Source: Marinobacter psychrophilus (GTDB lineage: Bacteria; Pseudomonadota; Gammaproteobacteria; Pseudomonadales; Oleiphilaceae). From it: 64,000 bases of DNA. Location: contig NZ_CP011494.1 of NCBI RefSeq assembly GCF_001043175.1, positions 372,001 through 436,000 on the forward strand, written 5' to 3'. Made by a program: the position numbers and the translations under genes. The notes beneath the pieces were generated by a model. It searched no databases, was not told the origin of the DNA, and was given only the letters and a program-made list of their open reading frames with translations. Positions 24,695-34,147 of this stretch are shown piece by piece (within the stretch, counting starts at the first letter, position 1; each line of letters starts with the position of its first letter).

Positions 24695-27600
24695 ATGAAC
24701 GCGTTTTCAGAGCCAAAAATACAATCGCAAAATGCGCGGGTAAGACCGATGTCTGACGTTGCCACTCGTTTGAGACATGAACTTGCGGGCGATGTGCTTT
24801 TTGACGACGCCTCGCGTGGACGGTACTCCACGGACGCTTCCATCTACCAGATTATGCCGGTCGGCGTCGTAATACCCCGCAATCAGGCGGACTTGCAACT
24901 TGCTGTTGATATAGCAAGGGATGCAAAAATTCCGATACTTGCGCGCGGGGCGGGCACCAGCCAGTGTGGCCAGACTGTTGGCGACGCGATCATTCTGGAT
25001 ACCAGCCGCTGGTTAAACCAGATTGGCGAGTTTGACGAAGAGCAACAGACAGTGGTCGTTGAACCCGGGCTGGTTCTTGATCACCTGAACCGCTGGCTCA
25101 AGCCTTATGGGCTTTGGTTCCCGGTTGACGTGTCTACAGGGGCCCAGTGCACCATTGGTGGTATGGCGGGCAATAACTCCTGTGGTTCAAGGTCTATCAA
25201 GTACGGCAACATGGTCCACAATGTTCTAGGTATCGAGGCCTTACTTGCGGATGGTTCGCAAGGGTATTTTGGTTTAACCAGCGACCTATCTGACAATGCA
25301 AGAATTCGCACAATAGCCCAGCACGTAAGGCGTATTGCAGAGCGGGAAAACGCCAACATAATGGAGAGTTTCCCCAAGGTTCTCCGTCGCGTGGGTGGTT
25401 ATAATCTTGATATCTTCAACTGTCAGAATTCGCGTCCTTATAATCTGGACGGCCAGGTTAATCTCGCTCATTTGTTAGTCGGTTCGGAAGGAACTCTCGG
25501 GCTTACGCAGCGAATCAAGCTTCAGCTTTCACCGCTACCGGTACACAAAGTGCTGGCTGTGGTTAACTTTGCCCAGTTCTACCAGGCCATGGACCTGACC
25601 CAGCACATTGTTACTTTAAAACCATCAGCGGTAGAACTGGTGGATCGCACCATGATAGACCTTGCGATTGAAAATGCAGCGTTTCGACCAGTGATCGAGA
25701 AAGCGTTAATTGGCAAACCCAAGGCCATTCTGCTGGTTGAGTTCTCCGGTGAAGATACGCAAAAGCTGCTGAGTGATTTGGCAAAGCTCAATGAATTAAT
25801 GGGGGACCTGGGTCTACCCGATTGTGTTGTTAGTATGACCGGCGCCGCCGAACAGACCGCTTTGTGGAATGTGCGCAAGGCAGGTTTAAACATCATGATG
25901 AGCATGAAAGGTGACGGCAAGCCTGTTTCCTTTATTGAGGACTGCGCCGTACCGCTTGAAAGCCTTGCAGAATATACCAACAAGCTGACCGAAGTATTTC
26001 ATAAGCATGGCACTGAAGGGACCTGGTATGCCCACGCCAGTGTTGGCACTTTGCACGTTCGGCCGATTCTGGATATGCGTCGTGACGGAGCGAAAAAAAT
26101 GCGTGCGATCGCCGAAGAAGCATCAGCGCTGGTTCGCGAATACAAAGGTGCGTTTTCAGGCGAGCATGGCGACGGTATCTGTCGCGGAGAGTGGGTGGCC
26201 TGGCAGTTTGGGCCACAGCTCAATGCCGCATTCAAGGAGATTAAACAGCTTTTCGATCCTGAGAATTTGCTGAATCCCGGCAAAATAGTCGATACCCCGC
26301 GAATGGATGATCCAGACTACTTCCGGTTTAGCAAAGGCTATGAGGGCATACCAATAACGCCGGCGCTCGACTGGTCAGGCTGGGATGTACTTCGCGATCC
26401 GTTAACCGGCGAACAAAGTGCGCCGGGCAGTGCGGGTGACCCGACATCCGGGTTGATCAAAGCGGTTGAAATGTGCAACAACAACGGCCATTGTCGGAAA
26501 TTCGACGCCGGCACCATGTGTCCGAGCTTTCGCATTACCCGGGAAGAACAACACCTGACACGGGGGCGCGCCAACACACTGCGACTGGCGCTGTCCGGGC
26601 AGTTGGGGTCAGAAGGCCTGGCCAGCAACGATGTCAAAGAGGCTCTGGATCTGTGTGTGTCTTGCAAGGGCTGTAAGCGTGATTGCCCAACCGGTGTGGA
26701 CATGGCCAAGATGAAGATTGAGGCACGTTCGGCCTGGTCAAAAACACACGGGATTTCACTTCGAGATCGATGTGTAGCGGAAATGCCTCGTTACGCTGCA
26801 TACGCCCGGCATTTTTCAATCGTAATCGCGGCAGTTGAACGGGTACCTGTTTTGTCAAACTGGGTTAAGCGCACCCTAGGCTTGGCAGAACAGCGCGCCT
26901 TTCCGAACTTTTGCGGTAATTATCTGGCCAGCGCTGCGGCGAAGCCTGGTAACACAGTCTGTGAAAAAGAAGTTCTGCTATTTGTCGACACCTTCAATAA
27001 CTACCTTGAGCCTTCTAATGCGGAAGCCGCTCAACGGGTTCTCACGGCCGCTGGTTACCACGTGCACTTCAACAAAGCGCCAAGTGAGCGACCGTTGTGT
27101 TGCGGCAGAACCTATCTTGCCTCCGGCCAAGTCGATAAAGCCAAGGCTGAAGCAAAGCGCACACTTGAGTACCTGATGCCGTTCGTTGAACGGGGTATCA
27201 GCATCGTTGGGCTGGAGCCTTCCTGCCTTTTAACTCTACGTGATGAGTTTTTGCAGTATGGCTATGGGACGCAGGCCGTCGCTTTATCGAAGGCGTCTTT
27301 CCTGTTTGAGGAGTTTCTGGTCAAAGAACACGAAGCTGGTCGTTTGAAGCTCAATTTAAAAGCTCTGGAAACACCCAGAGTTCTTCTGCACGGCCACTGT
27401 CATCAGAAAGCTTTTGATGCTCTTCGGCCAGTAGAGCAGGTGCTTTGCTGGATACCGGAACTGGAGGTTAAACACATTGAAGGCTCATGCTGCGGAATGG
27501 CCGGTAGCTTTGGATACGAGCGTGAACACTACGATGCCTCAATGCAGATGGCCGAGCTTTCACTGCTCCCGGCGGTTCGTAAGGCCGAGGCAACGGATCT

Positions 27601-27700
27601 TGTGGTTGCCGACGGCACCAGCTGTCGACATCAAATTCACGACGGTGCCAATAAAACTGCCCTGCATGTTGCAAAGGTCCTGGAAAGAGCCTTGGCCTGA
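24695..27700 (+). CDS. Fused FAD / Fe-S 2-hydroxyacid dehydrogenase (YdiJ-like)
   Basis: A 1001-residue fusion. An FAD_binding_4 domain (about 40-190, with ARGAGTSQCGQTV) and an FAD-oxidase C-terminal domain (to about 545, with SGEHGDGICRGEW) are followed by two Fe-S motifs (from Cys594 in CNNNGHCRK, and CVSCKGCKRDCP near 654) and a pair of CCG domains (LCCGRT near 801, GSCCGMAGSFG near 931). The layout equals GlcD joined to GlcF, as in E. coli YdiJ, a D-2-hydroxyglutarate dehydrogenase. It would oxidise a D-2-hydroxy acid and pass electrons to quinone. The substrate is unknown; D-lactate, glycolate or 2-hydroxyglutarate are candidates. A terminator follows 27 bases later. Confidence 0.9.
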   Translation: MNAFSEPKIQSQNARVRPMSDVATRLRHELAGDVLFDDASRGRYSTDASIYQIMPVGVVIPRNQADLQLAVDIARDAKIPILARGAGTSQCGQTVGDAIILDTSRWLNQIGEFDEEQQTVVVEPGLVLDHLNRWLKPYGLWFPVDVSTGAQCTIGGMAGNNSCGSRSIKYGNMVHNVLGIEALLADGSQGYFGLTSDLSDNARIRTIAQHVRRIAERENANIMESFPKVLRRVGGYNLDIFNCQNSRPYNLDGQVNLAHLLVGSEGTLGLTQRIKLQLSPLPVHKVLAVVNFAQFYQAMDLTQHIVTLKPSAVELVDRTMIDLAIENAAFRPVIEKALIGKPKAILLVEFSGEDTQKLLSDLAKLNELMGDLGLPDCVVSMTGAAEQTALWNVRKAGLNIMMSMKGDGKPVSFIEDCAVPLESLAEYTNKLTEVFHKHGTEGTWYAHASVGTLHVRPILDMRRDGAKKMRAIAEEASALVREYKGAFSGEHGDGICRGEWVAWQFGPQLNAAFKEIKQLFDPENLLNPGKIVDTPRMDDPDYFRFSKGYEGIPITPALDWSGWDVLRDPLTGEQSAPGSAGDPTSGLIKAVEMCNNNGHCRKFDAGTMCPSFRITREEQHLTRGRANTLRLALSGQLGSEGLASNDVKEALDLCVSCKGCKRDCPTGVDMAKMKIEARSAWSKTHGISLRDRCVAEMPRYAAYARHFSIVIAAVERVPVLSNWVKRTLGLAEQRAFPNFCGNYLASAAAKPGNTVCEKEVLLFVDTFNNYLEPSNAEAAQRVLTAAGYHVHFNKAPSERPLCCGRTYLASGQVDKAKAEAKRTLEYLMPFVERGISIVGLEPSCLLTLRDEFLQYGYGTQAVALSKASFLFEEFLVKEHEAGRLKLNLKALETPRVLLHGHCHQKAFDALRPVEQVLCWIPELEVKHIEGSCCGMAGSFGYEREHYDASMQMAELSLLPAVRKAEATDLVVADGTSCRHQIHDGANKTALHVAKVLERALA

Positions 27701-27727
27701 CCAACCCTGTGCATAGCGCCTCTGAAA

Positions 27728-27752
27728 CGTGTCAATACCGACACGCTTTTTT
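27728..27752 (+). terminator. Rho-independent terminator
   Basis: CGTGTC-AATACC-GACACG followed by C and six T, 27 bases past the dehydrogenase stop. It closes the 17454-27700 cluster and marks the left edge of the AT-rich block. Confidence 0.85.
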
Positions 27753-27968
27753 GGTAATGAGCGGAAACACTGTTGTTATTGCGACCGTGTTTTCGCTCAG
27801 TGGCGAGGCAGCTATCTTGTCTTGAATCGGTCAATTTTGAGTCGACGCTAATGGGCTAATACTGCTCAGGCGGTTTCATGCCTGACCACGCTGTTGTGAA
27901 ATTGAAAATATCGATACCATGAATTGAGCATTACATGTCTCTTCGAAAACCACCACTCTCAATATATT

Positions 27969-28033
27969 AGCTATACTTATATTCGATATAATTTTATATC
28001 GTTTGACTACCAATATTCAGTGCCATATATTTA
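27969..28033. repeat. 65-bp shared upstream element, copy 1
   Basis: Matches 36058-36122 at 56 of 65 positions without gaps (offset 8089). It stands 168 bases upstream of the amidohydrolase gene. The best-kept parts are TTTATATCGTTTGACT and ATATTCAGTGCCATA. The 500 bases from 27701 to 28200 hold no gene; the terminator and this element are its contents, and the rest is AT-rich. Confidence 0.88.
27984..28001. promoter_or_regulatory. Palindrome within the shared element
   Basis: CGATATAA-TT-TTATATCG, a perfect 18-base inverted repeat. In the second copy (36073-36090) the arms GATAT-N6-ATATC are kept while the centre differs, which is the pattern expected of a dimeric regulator site. The LysR gene at 34667 is the nearest candidate regulator. 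Confidence 0.6.
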
Positions 28034-28200
28034 TAAGTTAACGCCTATATAAAATCTTAAAATACTCTCTAAGTAAAATAGCGTAGCCGAATTTATATTA
28101 CTATTATATAAATAATATAGTTTAAACGTTGCTATGAGAGTTTTAAAGTAATATTAAATTGCATTAAAATAGAATTCGACAGAAAAATGGAACGAAGAAG

Positions 28201-29235
28201 ATGAAAATATACAGTCACGAAAAACAAAAGCTTCATCATCCCAAAAGCTATTTTTCTAGAGGGAAGATGCGCCAACCGCAAGAAACACCCGAGAGATTGA
28301 CTGAGCTATTAAAAGCCCCACAGATAATGGGCTTAGAAGTAACGACTGCCAAAGAAATAGGGATTGAACCAATCTTAGCAGTACATGACTTTGACTATGT
28401 TGAATTTTTAAAGCATGGCTATGAAGAATGGATGGCTTCGGGTGAAGAAATGGGAGAGGAGGTACAAACCACAGTCTATATGCCGAATAACAATTCCGGG
28501 CTTGGTATTTTGGCAAAAGCGGCTAAATATCAAGCTGATGGTAGTGCTCCAATTGGCAAGCATTCATGGACCTCTATTTATTGGTCCGCTCAAACGGCAC
28601 TCAATGCTGCCGATTCGTTGTTAAATGATCAGACTCATCAAAGCGATATTCAAATATGCCTGACGAGGCCCGCAGGGCATCACGCCAGAAAAAATTCAGC
28701 AGGTGGTTTTTGTTATCTCAATAACGCAGCAATTATTGCTGAGCACCTGCTCCAGAAGTTTCAAAAAATCGCTATTTTAGATACCGACATGCATCATGGT
28801 CAGGGCATTCAAGAAATATTTTATGACCGCAAAGATGTGCTATATACTTCGGTGCATGGCAACCCTGTTAATTTTTACCCCGTGGTCGCAGGTCACGAGC
28901 ACGAAAGAGGCTATGGAGAGGGCTACGGTTATAATATTAACTTTCCAATGCCACATGGTACAGATGAAACAGGTTTCTTTAATCATGTGGATAAATCGAT
29001 TGAAATTGTAAAGCTGTTCAATCCAGATGTCATTGTCCATGTGCTAGGGTTCGATGTTTATAAAGACGATCCACAAGCTAAATGTCATGTCAGTACACAG
29101 GGTTTCAAAACGCTAGCAAAAAAGGTGAAGGCACTGAACAAGCCCGTGATTATTTTAGTAGAAGGCGGTTACTGCATAGAAAAGCTCAACGAAAACCTGC
29201 AAGCATTTTTATCTGGACTTATTTCAAAAGACTAA
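28201..29235 (+). CDS. HDAC-fold acylpolyamine/amide amidohydrolase
   Basis: A 344-residue zinc hydrolase of the histone deacetylase/acetylpolyamine amidohydrolase family. All active-site parts are visible: the His pair 160-161 in RPAGHHARKN, zinc ligands Asp196 and His198 in DTDMHHGQG, Asp285 in LGFDVYKDDP, and the transition-state Tyr324 in EGGY. Bacterial members remove acetyl groups from acetylputrescine or acetylcadaverine. Here it leads an operon of amino-acid-oxidising enzymes, so the substrate may be an acylated diamine or side-chain-acylated amino acid, or a downstream product such as acetamidobutyrate. Codons are clearly more AT-rich than in the genes to the left. Confidence 0.88.
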   Translation: MKIYSHEKQKLHHPKSYFSRGKMRQPQETPERLTELLKAPQIMGLEVTTAKEIGIEPILAVHDFDYVEFLKHGYEEWMASGEEMGEEVQTTVYMPNNNSGLGILAKAAKYQADGSAPIGKHSWTSIYWSAQTALNAADSLLNDQTHQSDIQICLTRPAGHHARKNSAGGFCYLNNAAIIAEHLLQKFQKIAILDTDMHHGQGIQEIFYDRKDVLYTSVHGNPVNFYPVVAGHEHERGYGEGYGYNINFPMPHGTDETGFFNHVDKSIEIVKLFNPDVIVHVLGFDVYKDDPQAKCHVSTQGFKTLAKKVKALNKPVIILVEGGYCIEKLNENLQAFLSGLISKD

Positions 29236-29417
29236 AATAAATAACCAGTAAAACTGGAAGTAAAAATTTTTCTACAACAATCATTAATTCAGATAATTGC
29301 TCACTTTAGACTACCTTTACCCACTTACTGATCAGCGAAAAATCGGGCGTTAATGAAATCTTTCTCATGTTGAAAGAAACATAGTATTTTATATACCTAT
29401 CGTGAAGAGGAGCTGGT

Positions 29418-30668
29418 ATGCGATACAAAGTCATCGTGATTGGTGCTGGTATGGTTGGAACGTCTATTGCCTGGCATCTACAAAAGAACAATTCTCAGGT
29501 TCTGCTGTTAGACAAGAAATCACCGGGATTAGAAACGTCATACGGTAATGCCGGGTTGATTCAGCGGGAAGCGATTCATGTTCATCCTTTTCCTAGAAAG
29601 CTGATTGAACTGATAAAAATGTTACCGAACAAGAAGACGGATATTCGTTATCGCTGGCCTGCCGTCCTACGTTATCAACACGCGCTACGACAGTACTGGC
29701 GGTTTTCTGCACCATTCTCGGTCCAGAAAATAGAAAAAGAGTGGCAGACTCTCATTGAGCATTGTACCAGTGAGCACCAGAAAATGATCACGGCTGCCGA
29801 CGTTGAGGATTTGATCAGACGTGACGGTTGGATCGAAATGCATCGAACTGAAGATAAATTCAAAACGGCCGTGGCGGTCGCTAAAAAAGCTCGGGAACAG
29901 GGGGTTGAGCACAAAGTACTTTCCCTTGCGGAATTGAAAGAGCTAGAACCTAACGGAAATTTTGCAGGGTTTGTCGGTGCGATTCATTGGTTAAATTCCT
30001 GGCAAGTCTCAAATCCGGGTGCGTTGGTGAATGCGTATGCTAAAAGCTATCAAGATATGCAAGGTACGATAGCCAAGTGTAGTGTCAAAACAATTCTTCC
30101 GGATGACAATGGTTGGCAGGTGGTGACCGACGATGAAATTTTTTATAGTGATCATTTAGTTGTTGCTGCCGGTCCTTGGTCTAGCCAACTGATAAAGCCC
30201 TTGGGATATAATCTACCCTTATTTCCAATGCGTGGTTATCACCAGCATTTTGAAACGACTGAGAAAAATTCTATCAATCACAGTTTGATAGATATGGACA
30301 AAGGATTTGTTATGGGGCCGATGCAGCAAGGTATTCGTATTACCACCGGCGCAGAAGTTAGCGTAATGGATGCGGAAAAAGATTTCGGACAACTACAGGC
30401 TGTATTGGATATTGCTAAAAATATTCTGCCATTGAAAGATACAGTAGAGAGTGACCCATGGTGCGGATCTAGACCCTGTATGCCCGACATGAAGCCGGTT
30501 ATCGGCGCTTCCGGGAAACACAATAATTTGTGGTTTGCGTTTGGGCATGGTCATCAAGGCTTTACGTTAGGACCGATTACAGGGCGTATCATTGAGGAGT
30601 TAATACATAATAAAACCTTAACGGTTAATGTTGAACCTTTTAACGCCCAACGATTTTCTAAGTCGTAA
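29418..30668 (+). CDS. D-amino-acid dehydrogenase-like FAD oxidoreductase
   Basis: A 416-residue DAO-family flavoprotein with the N-terminal dinucleotide fold VIGAGMVGTSIAWHL (6-20) and a C-terminal GHGHQGFTLGPITGRI motif that closes over FAD as in DadA. It would oxidise an amino acid, probably the D form, to the imino acid. The RidA gene follows 25 bases later and would hydrolyse that product. GAGGAGC precedes the ATG at 29418. Glycine oxidase or an N-methyl amino acid oxidase are alternatives within the family. Confidence 0.83.
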   Translation: MRYKVIVIGAGMVGTSIAWHLQKNNSQVLLLDKKSPGLETSYGNAGLIQREAIHVHPFPRKLIELIKMLPNKKTDIRYRWPAVLRYQHALRQYWRFSAPFSVQKIEKEWQTLIEHCTSEHQKMITAADVEDLIRRDGWIEMHRTEDKFKTAVAVAKKAREQGVEHKVLSLAELKELEPNGNFAGFVGAIHWLNSWQVSNPGALVNAYAKSYQDMQGTIAKCSVKTILPDDNGWQVVTDDEIFYSDHLVVAAGPWSSQLIKPLGYNLPLFPMRGYHQHFETTEKNSINHSLIDMDKGFVMGPMQQGIRITTGAEVSVMDAEKDFGQLQAVLDIAKNILPLKDTVESDPWCGSRPCMPDMKPVIGASGKHNNLWFAFGHGHQGFTLGPITGRIIEELIHNKTLTVNVEPFNAQRFSKS

Positions 30669-30693
30669 TTAAAATTTTTCAAAAACTGAGAAA

Positions 30694-31038
30694 ATGAATA
30701 TGTTGAAATTAAATAGTAATGAACGTATGAGCCAGATTGTTATTCACAATCAGACAATTTACTTATCGGGTCAAGTTGGGGCTGTCGATGAGGATGTATC
30801 TGCCCAAACCTTAACGTGCTTGAATAAAGCCAAAAATTTGCTGGAAGAAGTGGGTAGTGATAAATCAAAAATGTTATCAGCAACGGTGTGGCTGAAAAGC
30901 ATGAATGATTTCGCGGCGATGAATAAGGTATGGGATCAATGGTTTGAAGACACCTTGCCCCCAGCTCGAGCGTGCGGAGAGTCCACCTTGGCGCACCCCG
31001 ATTTATTGGTGGAAATCACCATAATTGCCGCTGAGTAG
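30694..31038 (+). CDS. RidA-family imine deaminase
   Basis: A 114-residue YjgF/RidA protein. It has the N-terminal YLSGQVG strand and the C-terminal PARACGESTLAHPDLLVEITIIA block containing the catalytic-type arginine and a conserved Glu. RidA proteins turn reactive enamine/imine intermediates into 2-oxo acids and ammonia. Between a DAO-family flavoenzyme and a 2-oxo-acid-type ThDP enzyme this is the expected middle step. It is one of the short RidA forms often dedicated to a catabolic operon rather than the housekeeping copy. Confidence 0.88.
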   Translation: MNMLKLNSNERMSQIVIHNQTIYLSGQVGAVDEDVSAQTLTCLNKAKNLLEEVGSDKSKMLSATVWLKSMNDFAAMNKVWDQWFEDTLPPARACGESTLAHPDLLVEITIIAAE

Positions 31039-31093
31039 TCGCTAAAAAATATCGGGAAAAAGTCATAACTCGCACTTGGAGAAGGGAACAACG

Positions 31094-32746
31094 ATGGATA
31101 ATGCAATTCATGGTGGTCAAGCGATTGTTGATAGCCTTCAATTACATGGAGTTAGTCGCGCGTATGTGGTTCCAGGCGAGAGCTATTTATCGGTATTAGA
31201 TGGTCTATACAATACCGAAATTCAAACAGTGGTGTGTCGTCATGAAGCGGCGTGTACGTACATGGCGGATGCACACGGTAAATTTACAGGTACTCCGGGT
31301 ATTGCCATGGTTACGCGTGGGCCGGGCGCTGCGCAAGCCTACACCGGTGTCCATACCGCATGGCAAGACGGTGTGCCGCTGATTTTGTTTGTTGGTCTGA
31401 TTCCCGTTTCCGATAGAAATCGAGAGTCTTTCCAAGAGTTTGACCTTAACCAATGGTTCTCTAGCCAATGCAAGCGTGTCTTGATATTGGACGAGGTCTC
31501 CAGAGCGTCCGAGATTGTGGCTAAAGCCTTTCACGCCGCGCTAGAAGGCAGGCCTGGCCCTGTTGTTGTAGGATTGCCTGAAGATATCATCCGGCAGGAG
31601 TTCCATGGACAACTGCATCCCGTCATACCCGTTGCCGAAGGCGGTGTCGACGACGACAGGCTCAACAGCATACTGAATGCGCTATCAAACGCTGCGAAGC
31701 CGTTGGTTTTTGCCGGTGGCCAAAATTGGACGGCGGAAGCTTCTAAACAATTAACGCAGTTTGCAGAAGCTAATCACCTACCGGTGATTCATGATTGGCG
31801 CGCTTCGGACCGTGTTGCTTTTGATTCTCCGGCAAATGCCGGGTATCTGGGCTATGGGCGTTCGGACGAATGTGCTGCACTAATTGAAGCAGCTGATGTC
31901 CTGCTCACCTTGGGAACCGTTTTGGGTGACGTTGCCAGTGATGGGTATCGTTTACGACAGTCCTTTGAAAAGCCCAATTACATCGTTAATTTAGACACCA
32001 GTTTGCGGGGGCACAGCGGCTCAGTCACAGAGCATATTGTCGCCAGTCCTATTAGCTTTATTAAAGCGCTAAGCAGAGCATCGTTGCCAAGTTCAGAATC
32101 TCGCAACGCTTGGTTCAAACATTGTCATCAACAGCAAAGAAAAGATTGTGATTTATCAAAGAAAGAAAGTGAAAGTGTTGGCGCTGGGCAATTATACGCG
32201 GATATGACGCAAGTGATCAGGGAGGTAGCAGCGCTATTGCCTGCAGACGCTGTGTATAGTTTTGGCGCTGGTAACCACTGTTTATGGGCGCAGCGCTATT
32301 TACCTACTCACACCTTTCCAAGCCAACTAAGCACTAGAAACGGCGCTATGGGTTATAGTTTGCCGGCAGGTATCGTTGCAGCGCTAGAGTCACCAGAACG
32401 CCTATCTGTTGTAGTCACTGGCGATGGCGAATTCATGATGAATGAAGCGGAGTTATCCACATCAATCCGTTATCAGGCGCCTGTTCTAATAATTTTGATG
32501 GACAACCAACAGTTCGGCACGATACGTCAACACCAAGAAGCAAATTATCCTGATCGGGTGTCCGGTACGCAGCTACACAATCCTGATTTCGCCGCGCTAG
32601 CCAATGCGTTTGGTGCACATGGCATACGAGTTGATAATGATAGGGATATCAAGATGAGTGTGGCCGAGGCGATGCAGGTTGTGACAAAAGAGCGAAAGAG
32701 CGTATTGCTGCATGTAATTACCGATCCCGGCAAGTTAGTGCCATAA
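31094..32746 (+). CDS. ThDP-dependent 2-oxoacid decarboxylase-like enzyme
   Basis: A 550-residue thiamine-diphosphate enzyme of the acetolactate synthase/benzoylformate decarboxylase fold. The activating Glu is Glu51 in VVCRHEAAC, and the ThDP/Mg site is GDGEFMMNEAE near 443 with DNQQFG after it. I start at the ATG at 31094 behind GAAGGGAAC; the earlier TTG at 31076 is less likely. No small regulatory subunit of acetolactate synthase is present, and the next gene is an aldehyde dehydrogenase, so non-oxidative decarboxylation of a 2-oxo acid to an aldehyde is the best reading. AruI-type 2-ketoarginine decarboxylases have a similar size. Confidence 0.82.
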   Translation: MDNAIHGGQAIVDSLQLHGVSRAYVVPGESYLSVLDGLYNTEIQTVVCRHEAACTYMADAHGKFTGTPGIAMVTRGPGAAQAYTGVHTAWQDGVPLILFVGLIPVSDRNRESFQEFDLNQWFSSQCKRVLILDEVSRASEIVAKAFHAALEGRPGPVVVGLPEDIIRQEFHGQLHPVIPVAEGGVDDDRLNSILNALSNAAKPLVFAGGQNWTAEASKQLTQFAEANHLPVIHDWRASDRVAFDSPANAGYLGYGRSDECAALIEAADVLLTLGTVLGDVASDGYRLRQSFEKPNYIVNLDTSLRGHSGSVTEHIVASPISFIKALSRASLPSSESRNAWFKHCHQQQRKDCDLSKKESESVGAGQLYADMTQVIREVAALLPADAVYSFGAGNHCLWAQRYLPTHTFPSQLSTRNGAMGYSLPAGIVAALESPERLSVVVTGDGEFMMNEAELSTSIRYQAPVLIILMDNQQFGTIRQHQEANYPDRVSGTQLHNPDFAALANAFGAHGIRVDNDRDIKMSVAEAMQVVTKERKSVLLHVITDPGKLVP

Positions 32747-32785
32747 GATTATAGCGCTATCAGTCACTTATAAAATGGAAATATC

Positions 32786-34147
32786 ATGATAAGCTATCAA
32801 GTAACGAACCCTTCTAATGGCGAGATCGAAGAGAAGTATCAAGGCCATTCCCATCAGGAGGTTCAAGATGTTATTGCGGAATCGCACAATGCTTATCAAG
32901 CATGGCGTAAAAGTGATGTTGATGAGCGAGCAGCGATATTAAATACTATTGCTGATTTATACGAAGAGCAATGCGAAGATCTGGCAAAAATAATGGCGTG
33001 CGAGATGGGCAAGCCTGTTGCGCAAGGGGAAGGGGAGATTGCGTTAGTTAGTCAGATCTTTCGCTATTATGCCAAGTTTGGTGAGCAATTTTTAGAGACG
33101 TCGGAATTACCCGGCGCTAAAAACGCTGTGATAAAAAAAGAATCTATTGGCGTTCTGCTGGGCATTATGCCGTGGAACTATCCTCACTACCAGGTGGCAC
33201 GCTTTATTGCACCAAACTTGATGTTAGGTAATGCGGTTGTACTGAAACATGCGCCTTCATGCCCAAGATCTGCGACAGCGATTATGTCTATATTGGCGCA
33301 AGCAGGCTTGCCTAAAGGTGTGTACAACAATATTTTTGCAACAAATGAACAAGTTAAAACAATCATTGGTGATAAGCGTATTCAAGGTGTGTCTTTGACA
33401 GGGTCAGAGCGAGCAGGTGCTGCCGTAGCGCAGGTGGCGGGTGCTTCGCTGACAAAAGTTGTGCTCGAGCTAGGGGGATCGGATGCATTTATTGTATTAG
33501 CAGATGCGGATATTGACCGATCAGTAGAATGTGCATTTATCGGTAGATTCGGCAATGCGGGGCAAGCTTGTAATGCGGCCAAACGTATAATCCTGCACGC
33601 AGATATTTATGATGAGTTTGTAGAAAAACTGACTCATAAAGTTAAGTTATTAGAGCCAACTGATCCACTAAATAAAGACACATTTTTAGGTCCATTGTCC
33701 TCCAGTCAAGCGTTAAAAACGATTCAAGCGCAATATGATGATGCGATCGATCAGGGTGCAACTGTATTAGTGTCTGGCGGAAAAATATTAAAGTCTGGAG
33801 CTTGGTTTAAACCTGCTTTGTTGGCCGATATTACACCAGATATGAGGGCCTACCATGATGAATTGTTTGGGCCAGTAGCCGTAGTCTATAAAGCGAACGA
33901 TGTTGAAGACGCTATCCGGCTCGCTAATGACACACCATTTGGTTTGGGCGCATGCATTCATACACACGATATGGACGGCGGGCAACGCATCGCCGAGAGG
34001 TTAGAGGTCGGAATGGTGTCATTTAACCAAGCGCCAGGAACAGCGGCAGAGCTACCCTTTGGTGGTGTTAAACAATCCGGTTTTGGCCGGGAGCTTGGAC
34101 CTTATGGTATGAGCGAGTTTGTAAACTTTAAGCTGTATAATAGATAG
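32786..34147 (+). CDS. NAD(P)-dependent aldehyde dehydrogenase
   Basis: A 453-residue aldehyde dehydrogenase of the short succinate-semialdehyde type. It has the substrate-channel MPWNYPHYQVARF, the catalytic Glu in VLELGGSDAF and Cys near 262 in NAGQACNAAKR. It would oxidise the aldehyde from the preceding ThDP enzyme to a carboxylic acid one carbon shorter than the starting amino acid. It is the last gene of the operon. No terminator is obvious after it. Confidence 0.9.
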   Translation: MISYQVTNPSNGEIEEKYQGHSHQEVQDVIAESHNAYQAWRKSDVDERAAILNTIADLYEEQCEDLAKIMACEMGKPVAQGEGEIALVSQIFRYYAKFGEQFLETSELPGAKNAVIKKESIGVLLGIMPWNYPHYQVARFIAPNLMLGNAVVLKHAPSCPRSATAIMSILAQAGLPKGVYNNIFATNEQVKTIIGDKRIQGVSLTGSERAGAAVAQVAGASLTKVVLELGGSDAFIVLADADIDRSVECAFIGRFGNAGQACNAAKRIILHADIYDEFVEKLTHKVKLLEPTDPLNKDTFLGPLSSSQALKTIQAQYDDAIDQGATVLVSGGKILKSGAWFKPALLADITPDMRAYHDELFGPVAVVYKANDVEDAIRLANDTPFGLGACIHTHDMDGGQRIAERLEVGMVSFNQAPGTAAELPFGGVKQSGFGRELGPYGMSEFVNFKLYNR

